64,000 nucleotides of DNA, taken from contig JAWKTI010000007.1 in NCBI GenBank assembly GCA_041399155.1, positions 186,001-250,000 on the forward strand. Reading direction: 5' to 3'. The notes beneath the pieces were generated by a model. That model saw nothing but the letters and a program-made list of their open reading frames with translations. It did not search any database and was not told the DNA's origin. Shown here one piece after another: positions 1-9,433 of the stretch (its first letter is position 1; each line of letters opens with the position of its first letter). The stretch is from Zavarzinella sp. (lineage in GTDB: Bacteria > Planctomycetota > Planctomycetia > Gemmatales > Gemmataceae). The position numbers and the translations under genes were made by a program.

Positions 1-225
1 GGTGCCGCCTCGTCCGGCAGTACCACCCTGACCTCCACCAAAACCACCACCCTGGCCGCCACCAAAACCTTGACCTCCACCTAATCCACCGCCCGCACCT
101 CCAAATCCGGCACCTCCGCCTCCAAGGCCGCCTGCACCCCCGCCACCTGCACGTTGGGCATAAGTGGTGGTCGAGCAGATACCAAGTGCCAGGGTACTGA
201 TCACGAGCCAGCGATGCATTTTCAT
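1..225 (-). CDS. Gly-rich secreted protein, N-terminal part only
   Basis: The reading frame stays open from the ATG at 225 to the window edge, giving the first 75 residues. It opens with a signal peptide (MKMHRWLVISTLALGIC, then an Ala-Gln cleavage region), followed by an almost pure Gly-rich stretch with interspersed Gln, Phe and Leu in GGGQGFGGGQ-like units. A GGAG ribosome binding site lies about 9 bases upstream of the ATG. Low-complexity Gly-rich exported proteins are common in Planctomycetota, and no specific function can be inferred. The C-terminal part lies outside the window. Confidence 0.7.
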   Translation of the reverse strand, partial: MKMHRWLVISTLALGICSTTTYAQRAGGGGAGGLGGGGAGFGGAGGGLGGGQGFGGGQGGGFGGGQGGTAGRGGT

Positions 226-599
226 TTTTGGGGTCTCCGGTGCGGTTAAAGGTTACTCTAACAGAACTTTCTGAGAAAATGGGGAAAATTCTGCCACTTC
301 TCCAATCGACACAATGGGAATGACTAGTTCAATCGAAATAATGAGAAAGTGATCAGAATGTGGCTGAATCGCTATTTTTTATAACAAGGCAATTATATTC
401 CATTTTTATTATCTATCTCCGTCGGTGCGGCTTGACAGGAATCTGGTTCTCGCGTATCGCACCCGAACTTCAACAAACAGGGAATATTTTCCTACTGTTG
501 TCGTAGAGGTGGGCTACGCACCTGGAACGGTTGATTCAACCGGACTTTGTTGTTGTAAGTACTGATAAATTAAGAACTTGTCATCTGTGGGGCTGGCTG
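226..599. other. Intergenic region between divergent genes
   Basis: This AT-rich spacer separates the leftward Gly-rich gene from rightward bamA. Apart from the promoter-like pair at 432-460 nothing gene-like was seen. An in-frame TTG at 531 would extend bamA by 23 residues but lacks a convincing ribosome binding site. Confidence 0.5.
432..460 (+). promoter_or_regulatory. Candidate sigma-70 promoter for bamA
   Basis: A perfect -35 hexamer TTGACA (432-437) is followed by a 17-base spacer and a weak -10 (TATCGC, 455-460). The predicted transcript would start about 130 bases before the bamA ATG. The -10 is poor, so this is tentative. Confidence 0.35.
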
Positions 600-2960
600 A
601 TGGTTCGCACTTGTTTCACCGTGATTGCTTTCGCTGGATTCATCGGACTGTGCCGTCCCGCCTTCGCTGCTTCTCCTATTGGAAAAGAAATTGCTGAAGT
701 CGTGGTGAAGGAAAACCAGGTCCGCAGCACTGCCAGTATTCTCGAAGTATTTCGTGTAAGGCCTGGCCAGGCTTATACTTACGAAACCATGCGGGAAGGG
801 GTGCGGCGCCTGCACCAGACCGGCTGGTTTGCGGCAAACGGTATCGAAGAACGCACGGTCGAGTTGCCGGATCAGCGGATTCAGGTGATTCTGTATGTGA
901 AAGAACTTCCCAACATGATCACCGATATTAAGTACCTTGGGGCAGACCACTTAAGTGTGAAAGAACTGGATGAACTGACCGGATTGCGACGTGGGATGGC
1001 GATGTCGCCCCAGCGAAACGATCAGGCACGGTTGAACATATTAAGAAAATATCAGGAAAAGGGTCGCTACCACGCCAGCGTAACGTTGCGGGAAGGAAAC
1101 CGTGTTACGGATCAACGGGTGGTCTTTGATATTGTGGAAGGTCCAAAAATTAAAATCCGCGAAGTGGATTTCAAATTTCTAGGCCCCCACGAATCGGGCA
1201 TTTCCAGTGGGATGCTGAGAAATCGCCTGACGATCTCCCGTGCCCGCATCGGTGGGCTGATTCAGGGGGAATACAACCCAGGCCAGATTGAACATGATGC
1301 GGAACAATTGACCGAATACTACCACGGACTGGGTTATCTGGATGCCAAGGTGCGTGCCGAGCGGATGTTCTCTGATGACCACCGTTGGGTCGATGTGGTG
1401 TTCCACGTGGAAGAAGGCACCCGCTACAAAGTGGGCCAGGTCCGTGTGGTGGGCAACAAAGAATACTCTGAAAAGTTCCTGCTGGGTTACACCAACCTGC
1501 GTGGGGATGAGTTTTACGATCGAACAATTATCCGCAGCGATATTAACCGAATTAAGGACCTGTACGGCTACCAGGGCAGAGCAATCGCCATTCGCGAAGA
1601 ATTTGTGGAAGCCCAGCCTGGTACAGGAGTGGTGAATGTGAATTATCAGGTAATGGAAGGCCCACCTTCCCGCGTGGGGCGAATGTACGTCCGCGGGAAT
1701 ACAGTTACCAAGGATTCGATTATTCTGCGGGAATTGGCCGATGCTGGTATTCTGCCGGGTCAGGTGCTTTCCTATCCTGGTGTGCGAACTGCTGAAAACA
1801 ATCTCCGCCGCACACAACTCTTTATGGATAATCCGATGGAAGGTGTGCAGCCCACCATCGAATTGCGTGATGCGATTGATAACCCCAACCTGAAAGATGT
1901 GTTTGTTACCGTGCGTGAAGCACAGACAGGCAGCTTCATGGTGGGTGGTGGCATTAACTCCGATGCGGGTATTACCGGTAGCGTGGTGTGGAACGAGCGA
2001 AACTTCGACCTGTTTCGTTTCCCCACCAGTATCGATGATATTACCAGCCTGCGGGCTTTCCGTGGGGGTGGCCAGGAATTTCGCCTCGAAGCTGTGCCTG
2101 GGAATATTTTCCAGCGCTATACCGCCAGTTGGCGCGACCCCAGGTTGTTTGATTCACCCTACAGCCTGAGTGTCAGCGGGTATTACTTCAACCGTGGGTA
2201 TAACGAATATGTAGAAGACCGACTGGGTGGACGCGTTACCTTAGGCCGCCGGTTGGATCAGTTCTGGTCGGCATCGCTATCCACTCGGGTGGAAGGTGTG
2301 ACCGTTCGCGACCTGCCTTTCAACGCACCAATGGATATCAGGCGGGATGAAGGGTACAGTTTCCTGACGGGTGTTGGTGGGAACCTGCGACGCGATTCGC
2401 GGGACAATTATCTCCGCCCCACCTCGGGAAGTGTGCTGGATCTTAGCTACGAACAGGTATTCGGGGACTACCAGTTTCCGATTCTGACAGGGGAATTCAC
2501 GAACTTCTTTACCACATATGAACGCACCGACCGCACAGGTAAGCATGTGCTGGCCTTCCGCAGCCAGGCATCGTGGGCAGGTGATGATACCCCCGTCTTC
2601 GAACGCTTCTACGGTGGTGGTTTCCGCAGCATCCGTGGTTTCCAGTTCCGTGGCGTGGGGCCGTTTGAAAATGGGTATAACGTCGGGGGCCAATTTGCCT
2701 TCATGAACAGTGCGGAATACCAAATCCCACTGGTACCCAGCGAAAGCCTGTACTTGGTAGGCTTTGTGGATTCTGGTGCAGTGGAGCGGAATTTCACCAT
2801 CAACGATTACCGTCTCACGGCTGGGGTGGGTCTGCGGATCAGCATGCCACAACTGTTAGGACCGGTCCCACTGGCAATCGACTTCGGCTTCCCGATTGTG
2901 AAAGGCCAGAACGACCAGGAACAGATCTTCAGCTTCTGGTTTGGTGTGTTCGGACAGTAA
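600..2960 (+). CDS. bamA: BamA/Omp85-family outer-membrane assembly protein
   Basis: The protein has 786 residues. It is the core outer-membrane component that folds beta-barrel proteins. The N-terminus is a clear signal peptide (MVRTCFTVIAFAGFIGLC, ending AFA). About five POTRA-like modules follow (roughly residues 25-410), then a C-terminal beta-barrel (about 430-786). The conserved Omp85 barrel motif is visible as S-I-R-G-F with R679-G680-F681, and the protein ends in an aromatic-rich strand (FWFGVFGQ). Length fits the family. I chose the ATG at 600 over the in-frame TTG at 531 because the signal peptide starts exactly there. No skp, lpx or other bam genes are adjacent. Confidence 0.92.
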   Translation: MVRTCFTVIAFAGFIGLCRPAFAASPIGKEIAEVVVKENQVRSTASILEVFRVRPGQAYTYETMREGVRRLHQTGWFAANGIEERTVELPDQRIQVILYVKELPNMITDIKYLGADHLSVKELDELTGLRRGMAMSPQRNDQARLNILRKYQEKGRYHASVTLREGNRVTDQRVVFDIVEGPKIKIREVDFKFLGPHESGISSGMLRNRLTISRARIGGLIQGEYNPGQIEHDAEQLTEYYHGLGYLDAKVRAERMFSDDHRWVDVVFHVEEGTRYKVGQVRVVGNKEYSEKFLLGYTNLRGDEFYDRTIIRSDINRIKDLYGYQGRAIAIREEFVEAQPGTGVVNVNYQVMEGPPSRVGRMYVRGNTVTKDSIILRELADAGILPGQVLSYPGVRTAENNLRRTQLFMDNPMEGVQPTIELRDAIDNPNLKDVFVTVREAQTGSFMVGGGINSDAGITGSVVWNERNFDLFRFPTSIDDITSLRAFRGGGQEFRLEAVPGNIFQRYTASWRDPRLFDSPYSLSVSGYYFNRGYNEYVEDRLGGRVTLGRRLDQFWSASLSTRVEGVTVRDLPFNAPMDIRRDEGYSFLTGVGGNLRRDSRDNYLRPTSGSVLDLSYEQVFGDYQFPILTGEFTNFFTTYERTDRTGKHVLAFRSQASWAGDDTPVFERFYGGGFRSIRGFQFRGVGPFENGYNVGGQFAFMNSAEYQIPLVPSESLYLVGFVDSGAVERNFTINDYRLTAGVGLRISMPQLLGPVPLAIDFGFPIVKGQNDQEQIFSFWFGVFGQ

Positions 2961-3389
2961 TAAGAATATCAATTACCCTTACTACTCCATTTCAGTGCAA
3001 GCTCTTTCTGGACAGTTGCGAAAGGGTGGCACCTGCTTCCAGCTGGTGAACAAGAAAAAACTGCGGCAGGATGCTGCGGCCACTTTACACAACATTCGTG
3101 GAAGATAATCTTACTTTTGTACACTATCATTCCTTAATGTTCTGTGGGGGGTGATATCAATTTTTACAAAAATTCACAAAAAAGTTTTCATTCGCGCAAA
3201 TTCCTGTCAAAAAAGCACTTGTGGCAACCGGCTTTATGGGAAATACGTCCCAGCAAGAAAAAAATTGTCCAAATTGGATGAGTAGTGGATATATTAATAT
3301 AACGTGGAAATAATTCCATGCTCGGTAATCGTTTCGTGACGGCACCAAGTTGAAGCGAATTGCCTAATGATTTCGTCGAGTGAGGACAG
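2961..3389. other. Intergenic spacer
   Basis: This AT-rich stretch lies between the convergent ends of bamA and the LysR gene. Only short unsupported frames are present and no clear terminator hairpin was seen. Confidence 0.5.
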
Positions 3390-4247
3390 CTACCCTTTCA
3401 GTCGTTCCAGGCTGTGAACAATGTGTTCGACAAACAGCTCTGCCACCACTGAAAGCTCCTCTTTTTTCATCAGTGCCAGTTCGGCATCGGCCAGGTGTGG
3501 CATTTTTTTCTCTTTGCGAATTGGGTAAATTCCATCGGGGATCATATGTTCTGGCAGCACCGTAATCCCCAGGCCCGCCTTCACCGCAGCCAGCGTTCCT
3601 GCCAGGCTGGGACTGGTATAGCTGATGTGCCAGCTTTTCTTCGCTCGGTCGAGTGCGGCAATGGCACGTGTGCGGTAGATACATGGTTGTGGCGACAGCA
3701 CCAGCGATAGAGGTTCTTCCATCTGATAATCGTTGCCGGCTGCCCACACCAGAGGTTCTCGCCAGACTTTTGTCCCACCTTTCACACGCTGGGGATCGCG
3801 CTTGGCAAGGATCACATCGTATTCCCCACGATGAAAACCGTCGATCAGGTGCAGCGTCAGATTGCAGGAAACATTTAACTGCACCCTCGGGTGGTGCTGT
3901 CGAAAGCTCGCCAGCACATCCGGCAAATAATGGGTCGCAAAATCTTCCGGAGTACCAAAATGAATCTCACCTTCCATTTCCGGCTCTTTCAGCCGACTGT
4001 ACACCTCCCACTGAAGTGCAATGATTCGTCTGGCATAGCCAAGAAAGATTTCCCCCTCCGGTGTCAGCACCACACGACGTCCGGAACGATCAAAGAGAGC
4101 ACAGCCCAGCTGGTCTTCCAGTTTTTTCATCTGCAGGCTGATGGCAGATTGGGTGCGGTTCACTGTGGCCGCAGCCAGGCCAAAAGTTCCGGTTTCTGCA
4201 ATCGCAACAAAACTTCTCAGTTGCACCGTATCGACAAAGAACGACAT
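3390..4247 (-). CDS. LysR-family transcriptional regulator, probable regulator of dabBA
   Basis: The protein has 285 residues, the usual LysR length. An N-terminal winged helix-turn-helix (about residues 5-64) contains the typical pattern AETGTFGLAAATVNRTQSAIS. The periplasmic-binding-protein-like effector domain follows from about residue 90. The gene is transcribed away from dabB, the classic LysR arrangement in which the regulator controls its divergent neighbour. By analogy with CbbR-type regulators it may sense carbon status, but the ligand cannot be told from sequence. AGGTGAG precedes the ATG. The stop at 3390 leaves a normal C-terminus. Confidence 0.88.
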   Translation of the reverse strand: MSFFVDTVQLRSFVAIAETGTFGLAAATVNRTQSAISLQMKKLEDQLGCALFDRSGRRVVLTPEGEIFLGYARRIIALQWEVYSRLKEPEMEGEIHFGTPEDFATHYLPDVLASFRQHHPRVQLNVSCNLTLHLIDGFHRGEYDVILAKRDPQRVKGGTKVWREPLVWAAGNDYQMEEPLSLVLSPQPCIYRTRAIAALDRAKKSWHISYTSPSLAGTLAAVKAGLGITVLPEHMIPDGIYPIRKEKKMPHLADAELALMKKEELSVVAELFVEHIVHSLERLKG

Positions 4248-4257
4248 CAGCTCACCT

Positions 4258-4287
4258 ATAAGAAAAACTTATCGTATCGATCAATAA
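4258..4287. promoter_or_regulatory. Two overlapping LysR-type boxes in the LysR/dabB intergenic region
   Basis: ATAAG-AAAAA-CTTAT (4258-4272) is a perfect inverted repeat that matches the LysR T-N11-A rule. A second box, TTAT-N11-ATAA (4269-4287), overlaps its right arm. Paired boxes are the usual recognition and activation sites of LysR regulators. The first box sits about 10 bases upstream of the LysR start, so binding would also repress the regulator itself. Confidence 0.55.
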
Positions 4288-4347
4288 CTTCAATTTTACA
4301 AATATCAACGACTATGTACATTGGTTATCAGGGACATGTGAGAAGTC

Positions 4348-5712
4348 ATGCCTTTGAATACAGGAGTGGTGATTCGAATGACTGATTCGGTTGTTTTTCA
4401 ATCGGACAATTTATCGTGGGTGATGGCAGGTCTGATCCTGGTTGTCTCGATCAGTGTGTCGGCATTCTCTGGTCGATATCTCGCAGGTGATCGCTTACAG
4501 CGTCGTCACCGCGGGCTAGTGGCACTGCTCACCTGTACCATGATTGTGCTGGTTTTCTCCAATCATCTGCTCCTGTTCTGGTGTGCATGGTTGATCAGTA
4601 ATCTGTTGCTGGTCCTACTGATGATCCACAACAGTCGGTGGGTCGCTGCACGCAATTCCGGCTTGCTGGCATTCAAAACACTGGGCATCGGCACGATTGC
4701 CCTGGGTGCGGGTTTGTATCTGTTATACGTTCATACGGGCTCGATCACCATTGATGGTGTTCTGCAGTCGGACAAACTCAGCACCACTCAGAGTGGAATC
4801 GGCTTGCTGTGCATTGCCATCGCGGCCATGGCTCAATGTGCCGTGTTGCCATTCCATCGCTGGCTATTATCGTCCCTCAATTCACCCACCCCCGTATCGG
4901 CATTGATGCACGCTGGCCTGGTGAACGGTGGGGGTTATCTGATTGTACGATTTGCTCCCATCGTCGCTGAACAACCGTGGTTGCTGCAAAGCATCTTTGT
5001 TGTTGGCTTGATCTCTGCCTTTGCGGGCACGTTCTGGAAACTGATTCAAACGGATATCAAGCGGATGCTTGCCTGTTCTACGGTTGGCCAAATGGGCTTT
5101 ATGCTGGTGCAATGTGGGATGGGCCTGTTCGTGCCAGCAATTTCGCATCTGTGCTGGCATGGCCTGTTCAAAGCTTACCTGTTTCTGAATGCTGGCACCA
5201 GTGTGCGGGATCAGCGGACTGCAACTTCACAGGCATCCCCCACACTCTCCCACGTGGTGCTGGGACTCATTGCTGGCATGGTGGGCGTGTTCGCTTTTTG
5301 TGGTATTACCAACCTGCCGATTCAATTAGCAGACACTCGTTGTCTGTTAATTCTGATGGTGCTGCTGGCATCATCCCACCTGGCAATCAAGACGCTCGCT
5401 CAGGGTCGCACCATCAGCTCCGTATTCATCAGCATTCTGGCCAGTATCATGGTGGGGATTTGTTACGGCTTCAGCATCAGCCTGCTGGAACAATTGCTGC
5501 CCGCATTGAGTGCCATCCCAGCGCAAGCAATGAATCCTGTATACTTTGCGGGGCTTGGCAGCTTTACCCTGGTGTGGCTGGCCATGCTGCTGGATCTTCC
5601 CGGAAAATTACAGGCCACCACTGCCTGGAAACGGCTGTACATGATGGCGTTAAATACCAGCCAGCCCCACCCACAGACAATTACAGCCATACGATCCGCC
5701 TACCAGATTTAA
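4348..5712 (+). CDS. dabB: DabB-type membrane subunit (NuoL/MrpA-like proton-conducting family)
   Basis: The protein is a 454-residue polytopic membrane protein of the proton-conducting NADH-dehydrogenase-subunit family. The family core is visible around residues 185-285, with conserved His and Lys residues (SALMHAGLVNGGGYL; TDIKRML.STVGQMGFM). The partner gene directly downstream encodes DabA, so this is the cation-coupling subunit of a DAB inorganic-carbon pump, not a respiratory complex I subunit; no other nuo genes are near. Start is uncertain: ATG 4348 has GAGAAG upstream, and ATG 4378 (11th codon) has AGGAG at longer spacing. Confidence 0.85.
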   Translation: MPLNTGVVIRMTDSVVFQSDNLSWVMAGLILVVSISVSAFSGRYLAGDRLQRRHRGLVALLTCTMIVLVFSNHLLLFWCAWLISNLLLVLLMIHNSRWVAARNSGLLAFKTLGIGTIALGAGLYLLYVHTGSITIDGVLQSDKLSTTQSGIGLLCIAIAAMAQCAVLPFHRWLLSSLNSPTPVSALMHAGLVNGGGYLIVRFAPIVAEQPWLLQSIFVVGLISAFAGTFWKLIQTDIKRMLACSTVGQMGFMLVQCGMGLFVPAISHLCWHGLFKAYLFLNAGTSVRDQRTATSQASPTLSHVVLGLIAGMVGVFAFCGITNLPIQLADTRCLLILMVLLASSHLAIKTLAQGRTISSVFISILASIMVGICYGFSISLLEQLLPALSAIPAQAMNPVYFAGLGSFTLVWLAMLLDLPGKLQATTAWKRLYMMALNTSQPHPQTITAIRSAYQI

Positions 5713-5724
5713 CAGGAGAAAACC

Positions 5725-7950
5725 ATGAATATACTTGCAAATCAGTACACCCGCCAGCATACGAAAGCACTAGCAGGGCATCAGGCAATTTTCGATCTGA
5801 TTGCCCGCGCTACCAACACGGTTTCCCCTGTGTGGCCTTTGAAAAACTTCATTGCGGTCAACCCACTGCAAGGTTTAGAATACCTGCCCTTTGAGCAGGC
5901 TGTTGCCATCGCCAGACAGCAACATGCGATTCAGAATGAGCAGCAGGATGGGCGCGAGGCGGTCAATCGCCAAATGATTAAATGGTGCGGTGCCTATTTT
6001 GATGAAGGCCAGGCAACGTTTCCGATTCCGGAGCGTGTCAAGGGTTTTTATTATGCGTTTGTACAGCTGGTGCGGTTCGATAAGAACTTAATTCGCACCC
6101 AGCAAGATCACGCACTGGTAAAAAATCTGCCGGAATCACCCATCCAGGCGATTGAGGACTCTCTCAGACAGCTTGAGATTCCCTCCGAAGATCAGGAAGA
6201 GTTTCTTCGGCAGTCTCTGGAGGCATTACCGGGCTGGTCTGGCTACGTGAAGTGGTTAGAACTCTATCCCACCCAGGGAAATGGGGTGCGTGCCTCTTTG
6301 ATTGAATATCTGGCTGTTCGCCTGGTATTGACGCAGTTGTTGTGGCCAGCAGCAAGTGCGATCCCATGTGCTGTGCAGTCGACTGATTTGTCTTCACTTA
6401 CCACTGCCGAACAAGGTTTCCGCCAGAAACTAATTCCCGAGTTGCTTCACAACAGTCAGCAGGAATTGCCCACGGAAACCGTGCGACCAGACGCCCAGTT
6501 CGTTTTTTGTATTGATGTGCGATCTGAATCATTTCGGCGGGCAATTGAACAGATTGGAAATTACGAAACCCTGGGCTTTGCGGGCTTTTTCGGCATTCCA
6601 GTCGAAATTCATCCTTATGGGGAGCAGAACGCTTATGCGTCCTGTCCGGTATTGTTGAATCCTAAGCATCACATCCGTGAGCATGCAGATGATTCGCCAG
6701 AAACAATCAGAAAGCATGCTCGTGGCAATCGTTTACTTCGGCTGTTCAAGGATAGTTATACCCGCTTGAAATACAACTTTACCACCCCCTTTCTGCTGGC
6801 AGAAACCATTGGGCCGGTGCTGGGAATCAAGATGGTGTGCAAGTCGCTCTTCCCAAAGGTGACTGCAAAATTTGCCCGTTTGTTCCGGGGTGGGGTAGTG
6901 CCGGAAATCCAGGTCAAACCTTGTCTGGAAGGAATATCTACCACAGCACAAGTTGATTATGTGGAAACTGTGTTGCGAATGCTGGGCTTAACGGCAATCG
7001 AATCCCCATTTGTGATCTTCTGTGGGCATGGCAGCAGCACTGTGAACAACGCCTATGGTTCCGCACTGGATTGCGGCGCCTGTGGCGGAAATCACGGTGG
7101 GGGAAATGCCCGCATACTGGCCAGCATTCTGAACAACGTGATGGTGCGTGCCCACCTGACAGAGCGTGGGATTACGATCCGTCCCTACACGCTGTTTCTG
7201 GGTGCAGAGCACAACACCACGACCGATGAAGTACAGTTTTATCTGCCCCGCCATGCCACCGAATGGGAACGCCAACAACTGGATGTGATCAAAGCTGATC
7301 TGGAACAGGCACGCAGCGTGAATACGGGCAATCGTGCCCGCACGCTGGGTGCTGCTTGCCATCATCAACATGCCATTGCCGAAACCAGCCGCCGGAGCGT
7401 AGACTGGGCAGAAACCCGCCCCGAGTGGGGCCTGGCCAGAAATGCTGCTTTTATTGTCGGTTCTCGTCGATTAACCCAGTCGCTGGATCTGGAAGGACGG
7501 TGCTTTCTTCATTCCTATGACTGGATGAATGATCCGGATGGGACGCAGCTCACCACAATTCTGACCGCACCGATGGTGGTGGCACAATGGATCAACAGCC
7601 AGTATCTGTTTTCCACGCTCGATCCCGTGAATTATGGTGGTGGCAGCAAAATCACCCAGAACATTACAGGCAAGATCGGAGCGATGCAGGGAAATGCCAG
7701 CGATTTAATGCACGGCTTGCCGTATCAATCAGTCTACTCGAAACATGGCACCCCATACCACGAGCCAATGCGACTGCTGACAGTAGTCCATGCACCATGC
7801 ACCATGCTGGATGGGATCATTCAATCGCAAGCTGTTCTGCAGAAGCTGTTTGGCAATGGTTGGGTGAATCTGGTGTGTATCGATCCCACCGATCAGCGTG
7901 CCTACCACTTGCAGCGGGACTTTCGCTGGGAGGCGATCAATCCTGAGTAA
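5725..7950 (+). CDS. dabA: DabA (DUF2309/UPF0753) carbonic-anhydrase-like inorganic-carbon uptake subunit
   Basis: The protein has 741 residues. DabA is thought to hydrate CO2 to bicarbonate in the cytoplasm, driven by the DabB ion channel. The zinc-site residues of a beta-carbonic-anhydrase-like centre are visible: C262 and D264 in FCIDVRSE, H435 in FCGHGSS, and C450 in ALDCGACGG. The spacings 173 and 15 agree with those I recall for Halothiobacillus DabA (C351, D353, H524, C539). An AGGAG site lies 13 bases after the dabB stop, so the two genes form an operon. No RuBisCO or carboxysome genes are in the window, so the pump probably supplies bicarbonate for heterotrophic carboxylation. Confidence 0.92.
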   Translation: MNILANQYTRQHTKALAGHQAIFDLIARATNTVSPVWPLKNFIAVNPLQGLEYLPFEQAVAIARQQHAIQNEQQDGREAVNRQMIKWCGAYFDEGQATFPIPERVKGFYYAFVQLVRFDKNLIRTQQDHALVKNLPESPIQAIEDSLRQLEIPSEDQEEFLRQSLEALPGWSGYVKWLELYPTQGNGVRASLIEYLAVRLVLTQLLWPAASAIPCAVQSTDLSSLTTAEQGFRQKLIPELLHNSQQELPTETVRPDAQFVFCIDVRSESFRRAIEQIGNYETLGFAGFFGIPVEIHPYGEQNAYASCPVLLNPKHHIREHADDSPETIRKHARGNRLLRLFKDSYTRLKYNFTTPFLLAETIGPVLGIKMVCKSLFPKVTAKFARLFRGGVVPEIQVKPCLEGISTTAQVDYVETVLRMLGLTAIESPFVIFCGHGSSTVNNAYGSALDCGACGGNHGGGNARILASILNNVMVRAHLTERGITIRPYTLFLGAEHNTTTDEVQFYLPRHATEWERQQLDVIKADLEQARSVNTGNRARTLGAACHHQHAIAETSRRSVDWAETRPEWGLARNAAFIVGSRRLTQSLDLEGRCFLHSYDWMNDPDGTQLTTILTAPMVVAQWINSQYLFSTLDPVNYGGGSKITQNITGKIGAMQGNASDLMHGLPYQSVYSKHGTPYHEPMRLLTVVHAPCTMLDGIIQSQAVLQKLFGNGWVNLVCIDPTDQRAYHLQRDFRWEAINPE

Positions 7951-7968
7951 TTTTTCATGGTAGCTCTG

Positions 7969-8844
7969 TTATTGATTGCTGGTCAATCTTTTCCGCACCA
8001 CGGTGACCTGTTGTGCGGCCTTCAGTTGATCTGCACCCACATGATCATGAAAGACCAGTAGTTTTTCCAGGCCGCCATCCGCACAGGTGCGTTCGAAGAT
8101 CATCGGCTGGTGGTACATCGGCCATTCGGCAAAGCAGAGCACCGCCTCATCTCCGTTGCCTTCCTGCCACGAGATTGCCGAAGTATACAGATTGGGTGAA
8201 CTCCAAAGATGCCCACTGAGCATCAGGCCGTTGCCAAGATCCTGTGGCCAGACGTTCTTCTGAAACTCCAGCGACAAGCATAACGAAGTGGGGGATTCCG
8301 CACCAGTATCGGCAGGTCGTGGTACGGATGTTGTGGTTGCGACACCTGGCTTCCATATCTCAGCAGTTTCGATGGTGTTTTCACGCCATGCCAGCGGAAT
8401 CTGCCTGCGGGAAACATTCAATTGTGCACTGATTGGATAATGATTCCCACCTGCACGGCACCACCACTGTGGGAACCGTTCCAGGAATTGATTATCCAGT
8501 TGCTCGTAGCCGTTGGGATATTGTTTGATGAAGTCGTAGTAATTGAAATCGGGCACGGTGCGAATTGCCTGCAGCCAGTTCAACTGTAAGACGCAGGCTG
8601 AAATCGCTTTGGGTTTGGGTGTTTTTGATCGGGCTTTTGCAGGCAAGCCAACAATCTCTACCACCATTTGAGAATAGTTCTGTTGAAAATCAAACACCAG
8701 TTGGGTGGCCCGTTCTGGCAGCGGATCGTTGATCATGGCTGCAAGAATCGGCAGTAACTGCTGCTCGATCTGCAGCAATCGTTGATCAAGAATATCAGCG
8801 TAGGGTGCCATCTGGATGATTGCAGAAAAATCAAGAAACGACAC
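7969..8844 (-). CDS. Conserved-looking protein of unknown function
   Basis: The protein has 291 residues, with no signal peptide, no membrane segment and no motif I recognise. It is rich in Trp and aromatics, and the middle carries a Pro/Thr/Ser-rich linker (about 165-190). It is the last gene of a tight leftward run (TPR protein, thioredoxin-like protein, this gene) with a 23-base gap to its upstream neighbour. It ends 18 bases from convergent dabA. Codon use resembles neighbouring core genes. Confidence 0.65.
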   Translation of the reverse strand: MSFLDFSAIIQMAPYADILDQRLLQIEQQLLPILAAMINDPLPERATQLVFDFQQNYSQMVVEIVGLPAKARSKTPKPKAISACVLQLNWLQAIRTVPDFNYYDFIKQYPNGYEQLDNQFLERFPQWWCRAGGNHYPISAQLNVSRRQIPLAWRENTIETAEIWKPGVATTTSVPRPADTGAESPTSLCLSLEFQKNVWPQDLGNGLMLSGHLWSSPNLYTSAISWQEGNGDEAVLCFAEWPMYHQPMIFERTCADGGLEKLLVFHDHVGADQLKAAQQVTVVRKRLTSNQ

Positions 8845-8867
8845 GGGAACCGTATTATTCGCAGCCT

Positions 8868-9410
8868 TTACTTTTTCCAGAAGGTGCCGAGTTTCTGTTC
8901 AATTTCGGTCAGTTGTTTCTCAGTTAGCTGATCGACTTTCAGTGCGTAGTTATGGACCACTTTTTTGTTATTGAACATCAGGATGGTAATGTCGGCCTGT
9001 TCTGCCAACAGGTATGCAGGTGGGCCAACAGGATCATCAAAGACACCCGTGGGGGTTGATTTCAGGCCTGTTTCTTTGGTCCATTTGCCCAGTTCATCCT
9101 GAGAAATGGTTTTTTCACCCAGAACGGTCAGCCAGCATTTCGGCCCACCCATTGCAATAGCCTGTGCGTCAATTTTCTGCATCAGTTTCGCCATCTGGCC
9201 GGAAACCGTGCGTGCAAAGACGATCACGCCTGGCTTTTCAGCGGTTTCACAGACATAACAGGTAAGCTGGCCGCGTTCTGGTCCACTGGAAACCAGAAAA
9301 CTGTAGGGCCCAGGCCGCTGTCCCACCTGTGGGCCAGAAACCAGTGGATCGGCAGCAAAGCTGATAGCTGAGATGCTCAGCAAAAGGGCGGATGTTAAAA
9401 GAACTTTCAT
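8868..9410 (-). CDS. Secreted protein, possibly thioredoxin-like
   Basis: The protein has 180 residues starting MKVLLTSALLLSISAISFAA, a good signal peptide. A CYVC (CxxC) motif follows about 55 residues in, within LTCYVCETAEKPGVIVFAR, which resembles the redox-motif strand region of thioredoxin-fold exported proteins of Planctomycetota. I chose ATG 9410 because GAGAG precedes it and the signal peptide starts there; the frame extends upstream only to a TTG at 9437. It lies 24 bases after the TPR gene, probably in the same operon. The redox role is inference. Confidence 0.7.
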   Translation of the reverse strand: MKVLLTSALLLSISAISFAADPLVSGPQVGQRPGPYSFLVSSGPERGQLTCYVCETAEKPGVIVFARTVSGQMAKLMQKIDAQAIAMGGPKCWLTVLGEKTISQDELGKWTKETGLKSTPTGVFDDPVGPPAYLLAEQADITILMFNNKKVVHNYALKVDQLTEKQLTEIEQKLGTFWKK

Positions 9411-9433
9411 GAAACTCTCGCGATGAAAAATAC

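Noticed and set aside
2277..2852. Long minus-strand frame inside bamA
   Set aside because: It is antisense to a clear BamA barrel, with no RBS and no recognisable protein features.
4977..5894. 305-codon plus-strand frame across dabB and dabA
   Set aside because: It overlaps two confident genes in another frame, is rich in Cys/His/Ser out-of-frame residues and starts inside dabB.
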